A DNA stretch of 64,000 nt from Crocinitomicaceae bacterium. Its GTDB lineage: Bacteria; Bacteroidota; Bacteroidia; Flavobacteriales_D; Crocinitomicaceae. The translations under genes and the position numbers were made by a program. The notes under the pieces are model-generated. The model did no database searches and was not told where the DNA came from. It worked only from the letters and a program-made list of their open reading frames with translations. The DNA is taken from positions 248,001 through 312,000 of the forward strand of contig JAQXBM010000022.1 of assembly GCA_029252405.1 (NCBI GenBank), given 5' to 3'. Shown here piece after piece: positions 53,826 to 61,853 of this stretch. Every line of letters begins with the position of its first letter. Position 1 is the stretch's first letter.

Positions 53826-54482
53826 CTAGATTGCGAAACTAGCCAAGACAGCGATAATGTTCCTTCTTTCAGGATTCTTCGTATTGATTTTTTGATCCAT
53901 GCGGTAAAAAAAAGAAAGGTCCAGTTTTTTATTCAACTCGAATTCAATTCCACCGGCGCAAAGGTTTCGTCTAAATCGCATTTTATCATTGAGTCGATAG
54001 AAGCTTTCGTATCGAGCGAATAGTTTCATCTTCTTCCAAACCTTGTATTTAATTTGAAAGCGATTCCGAATGTAAGTTTCAGGTTCTTTCGTGAATGTTA
54101 CCACTCCGTGCTGAAATCGAAAACGGTAGGATAGTTCGAATTTTGTCGGTTTTATCTTCCATTTGACCGTTCCATCAAGTGTCAATCTGTTTACGTGGCG
54201 TTGTTGATTGGGCATTGTATACCTGTACTGAGCGCGCGTTGAAAAATGCTTGTTGAATTTGTAGCTCGCTCCGAACTCGAAAAAAGTGCTACGAATCCTA
54301 TTCAAGTTATCTGTCATGCGGACCTGCTGATCCACACTGAAAGCAATTTTCTTGTTCAGTTTATACTTGAGCGAAGCCCCTGTCCAAAAATCATTGCTGA
54401 TCGTAACTTCGCTCTCTTGACCAAACAAAGCAGATGAAAAGCTAATGCTGAATACGACGCATATGATCTTAATCCAATTCAT
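53826..54482 (-). CDS. DUF2490-like outer-membrane protein
   Basis: From the Met at 54482 (218 residues) the protein has a signal peptide (MNWIKIICVVFSISFSSALF). Many amphipathic strands follow with alternating aromatic residues (FWTGASLKYKLNKKIAFSVD, FSTRAQYRYTMP), typical of small barrels of the DUF2490 family. Its start lies inside the end of the CotH-like gene (14-bp overlap), so the two are co-translated. It may form the outer-membrane partner of the CotH-kinase lipoprotein. Confidence 0.8.
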   Translation of the reverse strand: MNWIKIICVVFSISFSSALFGQESEVTISNDFWTGASLKYKLNKKIAFSVDQQVRMTDNLNRIRSTFFEFGASYKFNKHFSTRAQYRYTMPNQQRHVNRLTLDGTVKWKIKPTKFELSYRFRFQHGVVTFTKEPETYIRNRFQIKYKVWKKMKLFARYESFYRLNDKMRFRRNLCAGGIEFELNKKLDLSFFYRMDQKINTKNPERRNIIAVLASFAI

Positions 54483-55680
54483 AGAGCTTTCGATTGTAAA
54501 ACTCATTCACATGAAAATCTTGTTTCAACTTGTCAACGTTCATTAACCATTGAAGCGTGCTAGTGGGAGCGCCCCATTTTTGAATCAAGTAGCCGATGTC
54601 AACATGGATGTTTTCACTGAGTTCATCCACAATCGTATTGAATTTGGTGGTAGATAGAACTCCGTATATTTCAGCCTGTCGCTCCTCCAATGTTTGGATA
54701 AATCCCTGATCGTGATTTCGTAAAATTTGATACATTTTTGAAACATCATCTTCCAGATATTCCATTTTGGGAAGTCGCGCTGCTCTATTTCTGGTTGCGG
54801 CTCCATCCAAATCATACAGCAGAAAACGAAACTTGTTACCATTCAGACTGTAGAGACGCACGTTATTCTGCGGCCAATCTATATTACCGACGTAGTCTTC
54901 GTAAATTAGATAATCAATGAAATTATCGATGTCAACCAATTGATGGAGAGCGTATCCATCTTCCGCCTCAATTGCGTCAATGAGCGCTTGGGCAACTTGC
55001 TCATCTCCTTCGCGAAAATCGAGATCATCGTTAGGTGTATCCATTTTCATGATCGTAATATCGTCGATATTCACTCCCAACAAATCAGAAAGTCCAATCC
55101 GGTCAACCTCAGTGCGTAAGTTCAAAAGTCCGTAATAGTCACCGTTCACAAAGGCATGTACTGCTTTTCCATATTTTAATTCAAGATCGATGGAGTTTCT
55201 AATCGCCAGTTCCGTTAGCGAAAGATCTTTTAAATGCGTTACCCCATCGTCGTTCCCTGAATTCCTCAACCTGATTGATTGTAACTGATTAAGGTTGTCA
55301 TTTGGCAAGGCTTGTGAAGTTTCTATTATTTGGAAGGCTGAATTATTCACTTTGTCGTCGAATACAATCCCGATTGACTTCATTGGATTATTGGCAGATC
55401 CTGCGCCCTTTATGTTGATCTTGGCGTTCTTTTCGAACAAAAGGATGCCATCCTTAGTGTAATATTCAACGCTTGCTGATATTTTGGTGTCGCCTCCGTA
55501 AAATGTATACATATAGTCAAATGAATCTACATCTGCGACGATATTAATTCGATCCAATTCGGAGTTCATGCTATTCGGTGAAATGTTGGTGATGTCCGGT
55601 AGCGTTTCTTCAACAGAGAACTTGGTGCAGCCAAACCCGACTATCAAACAAACACATACAATTGGATAGATTGATTTCAT
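54469..55680 (-). CDS. CotH-kinase family lipoprotein
   Basis: This 403-residue protein has a lipoprotein signal (YPIVCVCLIVGFGCTK, Cys at 18). CotH-family features are visible: KINIKGAGSANNPMKSIGI (about 88-106) in the Lys position, GKAVHAFVNGDYYGLLNLRT (about 170-190), NIDWPQNNVRLY (metal-binding Asn/Asp, about 275) and FLLYDLDGA (DxD-like, about 292). CotH kinases are atypical protein kinases, first known from spore coats. In Bacteroidota their targets are unknown and would be envelope proteins here. It forms an operon with an outer-membrane protein on each side, overlapping both. Confidence 0.82.
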   Translation of the reverse strand: MKSIYPIVCVCLIVGFGCTKFSVEETLPDITNISPNSMNSELDRINIVADVDSFDYMYTFYGGDTKISASVEYYTKDGILLFEKNAKINIKGAGSANNPMKSIGIVFDDKVNNSAFQIIETSQALPNDNLNQLQSIRLRNSGNDDGVTHLKDLSLTELAIRNSIDLELKYGKAVHAFVNGDYYGLLNLRTEVDRIGLSDLLGVNIDDITIMKMDTPNDDLDFREGDEQVAQALIDAIEAEDGYALHQLVDIDNFIDYLIYEDYVGNIDWPQNNVRLYSLNGNKFRFLLYDLDGAATRNRAARLPKMEYLEDDVSKMYQILRNHDQGFIQTLEERQAEIYGVLSTTKFNTIVDELSENIHVDIGYLIQKWGAPTSTLQWLMNVDKLKQDFHVNEFYNRKLYELD

Positions 55681-56255
55681 TTTAGGAATTGGTAAATAAG
55701 TCCAAGTCTAGCTTGATACTGTGGGTTTGTAATGATATAGGCGTTGGTAATTGGAGTCATTGCTCGACTCAATAAGAGCGTGATTCCAAGTCGTTCGATA
55801 ATATAACATGTCGATTCAAGACTGAGAGAAATTCTAAACAAATCCCCAGTTTCGGAATAGAAATAGTCAAATTCCAAGTTGTTTTCTGCTTCGATATATG
55901 CTGCCGCTTCGAACTTATCGGTAAACGAATAATTAACTCCGAGAGCGCCAATTAGTTTATTCAATTGACCTGAATACCTCAAAATTTCAGAGTTTCCAGA
56001 GAAATAAAGCTGTCGAAATCCAACTTCAAAAACTGCTGATATTTTTGTGTCCACAAATTGACACGAATTGTTCACCGTAATTTCAAAGCCTTGGGTTGAG
56101 TTCAAGCTGAATGTTTCATCCTGAAAATCAATAGAGCGATCTCCAAAAGCGTAAACGTAATTTGACCCAATAGAAAGATTATACTGACTGTAAACTCGCG
56201 TCGAAGTTCCAAACAGAAGAGCTAAGGTGAATACGAGAAAAAAATTGCGGTCCAT
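55677..56255 (-). CDS. Exported beta-barrel-like protein of the CotH operon
   Basis: This 192-residue protein has a signal peptide (FFLVFTLALLFGTSTRVYSQ) and a short barrel-like body with alternating strands (FEVGFRQLYFSGNSEI, KFEAAAYIEAENNLEFDYF). It ends in YQFLK. The stop overlaps the CotH-like start by 4 bp. It may be an outer-membrane partner. The family is not recognised. Confidence 0.65.
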   Translation of the reverse strand: MDRNFFLVFTLALLFGTSTRVYSQYNLSIGSNYVYAFGDRSIDFQDETFSLNSTQGFEITVNNSCQFVDTKISAVFEVGFRQLYFSGNSEILRYSGQLNKLIGALGVNYSFTDKFEAAAYIEAENNLEFDYFYSETGDLFRISLSLESTCYIIERLGITLLLSRAMTPITNAYIITNPQYQARLGLIYQFLK

Positions 56256-56315
56256 TCTTGTTTGTGGATATGGTTTCTTTTAGAACGTAACTCGAGCATA
56301 AAAGGTAGGTTGAAG

Positions 56316-56352
56316 AGCAAAAAAAGAGCCGATACACAACGCACCGACTCTT
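56316..56352 (-). terminator. Intrinsic terminator of the S8/T9SS locus
   Basis: Read on the minus strand, AAGAGTCG pairs with CGGCTCTT (one G-U pair) around a 13-base loop, followed by a run of T. It lies 26 bp after the stop of the type B sorting-domain gene. Confidence 0.75.
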
Positions 56353-56377
56353 AAAAGTTTAAACTATTCAGTTCAGT

Positions 56378-59300
56378 CTATCTCAGTATATTCACATGTC
56401 CCGTAAAATCCTTTTCAACGCCCTTGTCGCTGGTATAGCGAACGGCATAGGTATAAGTTCCTGATTGTACGATGGCTCCATTGTAAGTGGCATCCCATCC
56501 AATGTCTGGATCTTTCGATTCGAAAACGATCTCGCCCCATCTGTTGTAAATGAGTATTTCGAAGTCGTAGAATACACATGAATACTCACATTTAAAGAGT
56601 TGATTGAATTCATCAGAATCAGGAGTAAACGTATTAGGTAAATAGATGGAACATCCACATCCCAAATCGCCAATTACAATTGTGTCGCTCGCGGTTCCAC
56701 AACCATTCGAGTATGTGAGAATGTATTCTCCAAAATCGGTCACTTGCAACGCAGGCTGAGTGCTTCCTGTATTCCAAAGGTACTGACCAGGACTCACACT
56801 TTCTGGGGCAATCACAGTTGTTGCGCCTTCACAGATGAGGTAATCGTTGTCCAAATTAATCGCAGGTAAAGTAGCTGTTGAAGCGATTATCGTGTCGGAA
56901 AATTCACACAAACCATCCGTGACGGTCGCGTGGTATGTTCCTGCGCTAGTTGCAGTAAATGTTGGATTCGTTGAACCATCTTGCCATACCACAGCTCCTA
57001 CTATTCCTGGATCAAGAACCATTGAAGCTCCGTTACACAAAACAGCAGTTCCCCCCAAGTCGAAAATTGGAAGTGGAGCGCTCGTTAAAACAACGGTATC
57101 TGTTTTTGTACAACCTGTCCACGTATCGGTAACCGTTACGATGAGCGTCGTGTCTGTCGTGTAGGTCGCAATTGGATGTGGATTTGTTGGATCGTCCACT
57201 AAACCTGCTGGTGACCAACTGTATAAATATCCTGAAGTGAGACTCTCTCCAACTTCCACTGATCCTCCCGCACAAAGCGATGTGTCTGGACCGGCGTAAG
57301 CAATAGGCAATCCACTAATGTTGATCGTTTGATAGAGTGTGTCTGATCCGCAGTCGTCGTCCAAAATGAGTGTTACTGGGAATAATCCTGTACCGTTAAA
57401 TGTCAGTGGTGGTGGTGTTGTTCCAACGAAGGTTGATGGAGTGACATTTGGTCCGAAATCCCAGCTAAACGTTGCCGCTCCTGTTGACGAACTCGTATTG
57501 ACAATCGGTGGGTTTTCACCTTCGCACCAGGTTGTTGGTTCAAATGCCGCATGGCTAACACAACAGTTTACGTCGACAATCACAGTTACCGATCCAGTTA
57601 AAGTATCTCCATTATTTGTGGCGACTACTGTATATGTGGTTGTTGAAGCAGGCGAAACTGTAGGTTGCTGAAGTGTTGGGTCGTTCATTGATCCACTAGG
57701 AGACCAACTGAAATCCCATCCAAAAGCTGAACCGTAACATCCAAAGTCCAACTCCAAAAGGAGGCTGTCTCCAAGACAAATAGTTGTATCCGGAGGTAGT
57801 GCCAGAATCACATCGGCAGCATTCACGATCAAATTCATGGTGTCAAAACAGAACGGAATTGAGTCATTGTTCACAATCAATTCGACATCATAGGATCCTG
57901 CATTTTGGTATTGATGACTTGGAGTTCCCGTTCCACCGATAATGGTTCCATCGCCGAAGTCCCAATTCCAACCGCCAATATTCCCAACATTCGTAACAGA
58001 TTGATCAACAAAAAAGGTTGTATCTCCCAAACAAACATTATTAGCCAAGAAATCTGCTGCTACCTCATTGGTACAAGTATCTTGGATGCAATCCTCACAA
58101 AGCGTTGTTGTAAGGTAGTTGAGCGGCGTGAAAACAGGATTCAAATTCGTTATCGAGAAGGTAATGTTGCTCACCGAAAAAGGTAAGTTTGTTCGAGTAG
58201 AAACTCCTGGCAGGAAGCTTGTCGCAACTGGAAGCGCACTGCAACTGTTCAGCGAAGTGTCCGTTCGTGCAACGAAGAGATCCAGACCACCGTTATTTGC
58301 TCCAGTCTGGAATCGTGCAGCCATTAAATTGTCCGTTGGCGTGCTGCTTGTTGATGTCAGCTTGAGTGCTCGTGTGTCGGTCAATTGTTTCGACCAAAGG
58401 AAGTTTCCATTTGCATCAAATTTGAGAACCACTCCAATATCTGGTGATGTGACTTCATATCGGCAAGACACATAGATATCGCCATGAGCATCTTCCACTA
58501 AATCATCAATGTATCTGATGCGACCGTTTCCGCCGTAAGTAAAATTAACCTCCCAGATCTTATCAAAATTCGCATCCATACGCATTATGTTTGCGTCAAA
58601 AGGAACGGTGTTCGATGGATTGAGTTTACTCATCGCCACATACTCGTTATTCATCGTTTTGATCACTTGGTAGGCTTCATTCATCACATTTGTTGAGTGA
58701 TTGTATTCGGCAATTGTTCCAAATACTCCATTCACGTCAATTTCTCCAACAAACATGTCCACGGAACCACCTCCGTGAATTCCTCCAGAGAAAATCGCAC
58801 CACCCGTTCCGTTGGGAACCATTTCGTAGATTTGATCATCGATACTGTGGAAGCTGGTTTCCCAAATGATGTTTCCGAGACCGTCAATTCGCATAAATGC
58901 AGCGTTATCAGAACTACCTCCAGTTGAGTACCAGCAACCAATAATGTAACTATCGCCTTGCGAAACAATGATGTCAGGCGAACGCTCTCGAATAATATTG
59001 TAGCGTTTTGCCCAAACTAGCGTTCCCGTATTTGTGAAACGTGCAATGATGATATCTTCATTATCAGTCCCCAAACACACTTTGTCACCATTCGGTGCAG
59101 GGGCAATATCGCTGAATCCACCAGAGAAGGATTCAATTTGGACAGCAAAAGAAAGATCGCCAGAAGAATTAAATCGAGCGAAGAGTGCTCCGTCCGTGTC
59201 GTGTCGTCCAACGGCATAAGTTGCATCTTCCGCTATATCGTGATAAATTTCTGCCAAAGTATTGTTGTCAATATCCCCGTAAAACTTGGTGTAATAACAG

Positions 59301-59539
59301 CTCGAAGAAGCGGTTTGCGGCAATACGTTTACAGTAGCTGAACCACTTAAGTTTCCAGCGCATCCTGCGTCAGAGAAACCTGTGATTGTGTAGGTTGTTG
59401 TGTCGCTAGGAGTAACAGGATGGTAATAAGGGTTCGCTGTAATTCCTGTTTCAGTAAAGTTGTTCGTTCCGTCTGTGTAGTTGACTGTTGTTCTGTCCGG
59501 GGCAAGCCAATTCATAATCAACCTCAAATCGGGCAACAA
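56378..59539 (-). CDS. T9SS type B sorting-domain protein, apparent 3' part of a frameshifted S8 protease gene
   Basis: The 1053-codon frame has only a TTG at its 5' end and no signal peptide, so it is unlikely to be an independent gene. It opens with a PKD/Ig-like segment (about 15-70) and continues with PQQ/NHL-like propeller sequence (about 85-430: FARFNSSGDLSFAVQIESF, IIARFTNTGTLVWAKRYN). Three to five PKD domains follow (NWDFGDGTIIGGTG, FSWDFGPNV). It ends in the type B sorting domain IYLPNTFTPDSDEFNQLFKC ... LIYNRWGEIVFES. Removing one A/T near 59490-59492 would join it to the S8 protease upstream as one ~1490-residue secreted protein. Confidence 0.75.
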   Translation of the reverse strand: MLPDLRLIMNWLAPDRTTVNYTDGTNNFTETGITANPYYHPVTPSDTTTYTITGFSDAGCAGNLSGSATVNVLPQTASSSCYYTKFYGDIDNNTLAEIYHDIAEDATYAVGRHDTDGALFARFNSSGDLSFAVQIESFSGGFSDIAPAPNGDKVCLGTDNEDIIIARFTNTGTLVWAKRYNIIRERSPDIIVSQGDSYIIGCWYSTGGSSDNAAFMRIDGLGNIIWETSFHSIDDQIYEMVPNGTGGAIFSGGIHGGGSVDMFVGEIDVNGVFGTIAEYNHSTNVMNEAYQVIKTMNNEYVAMSKLNPSNTVPFDANIMRMDANFDKIWEVNFTYGGNGRIRYIDDLVEDAHGDIYVSCRYEVTSPDIGVVLKFDANGNFLWSKQLTDTRALKLTSTSSTPTDNLMAARFQTGANNGGLDLFVARTDTSLNSCSALPVATSFLPGVSTRTNLPFSVSNITFSITNLNPVFTPLNYLTTTLCEDCIQDTCTNEVAADFLANNVCLGDTTFFVDQSVTNVGNIGGWNWDFGDGTIIGGTGTPSHQYQNAGSYDVELIVNNDSIPFCFDTMNLIVNAADVILALPPDTTICLGDSLLLELDFGCYGSAFGWDFSWSPSGSMNDPTLQQPTVSPASTTTYTVVATNNGDTLTGSVTVIVDVNCCVSHAAFEPTTWCEGENPPIVNTSSSTGAATFSWDFGPNVTPSTFVGTTPPPLTFNGTGLFPVTLILDDDCGSDTLYQTINISGLPIAYAGPDTSLCAGGSVEVGESLTSGYLYSWSPAGLVDDPTNPHPIATYTTDTTLIVTVTDTWTGCTKTDTVVLTSAPLPIFDLGGTAVLCNGASMVLDPGIVGAVVWQDGSTNPTFTATSAGTYHATVTDGLCEFSDTIIASTATLPAINLDNDYLICEGATTVIAPESVSPGQYLWNTGSTQPALQVTDFGEYILTYSNGCGTASDTIVIGDLGCGCSIYLPNTFTPDSDEFNQLFKCEYSCVFYDFEILIYNRWGEIVFESKDPDIGWDATYNGAIVQSGTYTYAVRYTSDKGVEKDFTGHVNILR

Positions 59540-60851
59540 GCTGTTTCACACAAGCAATGGCGTTCGAGGCATTGATCCGCCCAGCACCGAGCTGTCCCGT
59601 GTAACTTGAATTTAATGGATAAATATCATCAGCTGAATCTTCAATGCAATTTTCAACATCATCAGGAGACAAGTTTGGATCGCAGGCAAGCATTAAAGCC
59701 GCTAATCCTGCCACCATTGGACAAGCCATTGAAGTTCCTTGCATCGTTCCATATGAACTATTTGATCCTGCCAAGCAAGATTGAATTCCCACACCTGGAG
59801 CCATTACGTCAATGGCACTTCCGTAGTTCGAGAATGTTGCTTTTTGATCATTTTGATCTGTTGCTCCAACACTAATCACGTGATTGTACGAAGCGGGGTA
59901 CATCAATGCAGATGTATTGCTGTTCCCTGCGGCGGCTACACAGACAATTCCTTGGTTGTAGGCTTGATCAAAAATAAGTTGATACGTGGCGGAATAACCC
60001 GTTCCTCCCCAAGACATGGAAATAACGTCCGCTCCATTGATGATTGCATATTCAACTCCAGTATAACCAGCAACTACCGCCCCAGGATTTGGAAGTGATG
60101 AGGCCTTAACTGGCATGATTTGAGCATTAAAACCGATGCTCGCTATACCGATTGCATTATCCGTTCGAGCCGCAGCAATTCCTGCGCAGTGAGTTCCGTG
60201 TGTAAAAAAACTATTTGTTGGGTTATCAGGATTCGCATCGTTGTCGTTGTCTGCGGCATCCCATCCATTCACGTCATCAATGTATCCGTTCCCGTCGTTG
60301 TCAATATTGTCTCCAGGCACTTCACCGATATTCGTCCAAATACTTGGTTGTAGATCTTCGTGTGTCAATAAAATAGCGTCATCTACAACGGCAATAACAA
60401 TCGAATTTGTCTGAGTGGTAACCGCGTCCCAAGCGAGCTCCGCTTGAATGGTTTGCAAGTGCCAAAGTGAACTGAATTGCGGATCATTCGGAGTGTATGA
60501 AGTTTGGTAAGCGGGAACGTATTCGGCATATGCGACACCCTCAGCTTTTTCCAATTCCTCCATTAATTTGTCAGCACCAGCAGTTGGATCAAATTCGAAA
60601 AGATACGTTCGCTGCAGTGCTTCATTGTCTAACTTAAAAGGACAGGACACTTTTGTAATTCCATATTTACCGATCAGCATTGAAAAAATTGAGTGTGCTC
60701 GCTGCGATTGGTTCGGCTCCCATGAAATATCCGACCCTACTGAAGCTTCCAACTGAACGAAAAGTTGACCAGAAATGGTGTTCTCTGATTGTGAATGTGA
60801 AGTATAAGGCAAGCATAAAAGCAGAACGAATAGTAGTCGCAACAATGTCAT
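59451..60851 (-). CDS. Subtilisin-like S8 serine protease, frameshifted before its T9SS domains
   Basis: From the Met at 60851 (466 residues) the protein has a signal peptide (LLRLLFVLLLCLPYTSHSQS). A propeptide-like region follows, then the S8 domain with all three catalytic blocks: IAVVDDAILLTHED (Asp), FFTHGTHCAGIAAARTDNA (His) and MQGTSMACPMVAGLAALM (Ser), plus the oxyanion Asn (AAAGNSN). An Asp-rich calcium site (DNIDNDGNGYIDD) is present. After VARFEVDYELACPGQ the frame turns into low-quality sequence (NNSQLHRRNEQLY) and stops. The +1 frame continues with a good PKD domain, so an insertion has cut the gene. Confidence 0.85.
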   Translation of the reverse strand: MTLLRLLFVLLLCLPYTSHSQSENTISGQLFVQLEASVGSDISWEPNQSQRAHSIFSMLIGKYGITKVSCPFKLDNEALQRTYLFEFDPTAGADKLMEELEKAEGVAYAEYVPAYQTSYTPNDPQFSSLWHLQTIQAELAWDAVTTQTNSIVIAVVDDAILLTHEDLQPSIWTNIGEVPGDNIDNDGNGYIDDVNGWDAADNDNDANPDNPTNSFFTHGTHCAGIAAARTDNAIGIASIGFNAQIMPVKASSLPNPGAVVAGYTGVEYAIINGADVISMSWGGTGYSATYQLIFDQAYNQGIVCVAAAGNSNTSALMYPASYNHVISVGATDQNDQKATFSNYGSAIDVMAPGVGIQSCLAGSNSSYGTMQGTSMACPMVAGLAALMLACDPNLSPDDVENCIEDSADDIYPLNSSYTGQLGAGRINASNAIACVKQLVARFEVDYELACPGQNNSQLHRRNEQLY

Positions 60852-61058
60852 ATTTAGGGTTGATTTGATCAATTAGCGTATCTATGGAATAGACGCAGCA
60901 ATTCGCTTTCAAGTTGTCTGATATTCATGAATTAAAATCATTTTTTTGACATGACGAATATACTTGGTGGCACAGTTAATCAACCGCTCATACTTTTTTG
61001 AAGCGATCGCTTGTATACTCTTTGTAATTTCAAATTCAGAAAAAAAACAGACACAATT

Positions 61059-61829
61059 ATGAAGATTTTATTAGCAGCGATCACATTGATGATCTCAGTT
61101 TCAAGTTTTGCGCAAGTAACAGCAGACCAAATTATTGACAATTATTTTGAAGCAATGGGAGGAAAAGAAGGTTTCCGAAACTTGAAAGGTCAAAAAATGG
61201 CGGCAGAAGTAGAAGCTCAGGGAATGACAATTCCGTTGGAGATTTACATGATGGCAGATGGAAAATCTATCACGAAGTTCGAAGTGATGGGAATGTCAAT
61301 GTCTCAAGATGCGTTCGACGGAGAAGTTGCTTGGGGGACGAACTTCATGACTCAAAAAGCGGAGAAATCTGAAGCAGAGGATTCAGAAAACAAGAAAAGA
61401 TCGATTGGAGAATATCCAAGTCCATTGTTGGATTATGCTGATAAAGGGTATTCAGTAGAGTTGATGGACAACGATGTTGTTGACGGAGTAGATTGCTACA
61501 AATTGAAAGTAACGAAAAAGCCAATTTTGGTTGAGGGTGAAGAAGTAGAAAATGTAGAATACTACTACTTTGATCAAGAAACGTTCGTTCCTCTAATGAC
61601 AGAATCTGAAATGCAAAGCGGTCCTGAAAAAGGATCAATGGCAATGACTCTTTACAGCGATTACCAAGAAGTTGATGGAATGTATTTTGCGTTCTCAATG
61701 ACGTTCAAAACGGAAGATTCAGACGGACAGTTGATCGAATTAGAATCTATCGAATTGAATCCTGAAGTTGCAGATGATTTCTTTGCATTCCCAGTGGAAG
61801 ATGAAGAAACAACGACTGACGAAAAGTAA
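61059..61829 (+). CDS. Exported LolA-like/outer-membrane lipoprotein-sorting-like protein
   Basis: From ATG 61059 (256 residues) the protein has a signal peptide (MKILLAAITLMISVSSFAQ). A LolA-like beta fold follows: ADQIIDNYFEAMGGKEGFRN, then strands SITKFEVMGMSMSQDAFDGE, YYYFDQETFVPLMTESEMQ and ELNPEVADDFFAFP. Such proteins are common in Bacteroidota, often beside peptidases or glycosidase-like proteins. It is 24 bp before the BNR-repeat gene. An upstream in-frame TTG-like start (61011) adds a non-signal basic stretch and is rejected. Confidence 0.78.
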   Translation: MKILLAAITLMISVSSFAQVTADQIIDNYFEAMGGKEGFRNLKGQKMAAEVEAQGMTIPLEIYMMADGKSITKFEVMGMSMSQDAFDGEVAWGTNFMTQKAEKSEAEDSENKKRSIGEYPSPLLDYADKGYSVELMDNDVVDGVDCYKLKVTKKPILVEGEEVENVEYYYFDQETFVPLMTESEMQSGPEKGSMAMTLYSDYQEVDGMYFAFSMTFKTEDSDGQLIELESIELNPEVADDFFAFPVEDEETTTDEK

Positions 61830-61853
61830 TAGTACCAACCTAATTATTGAATC

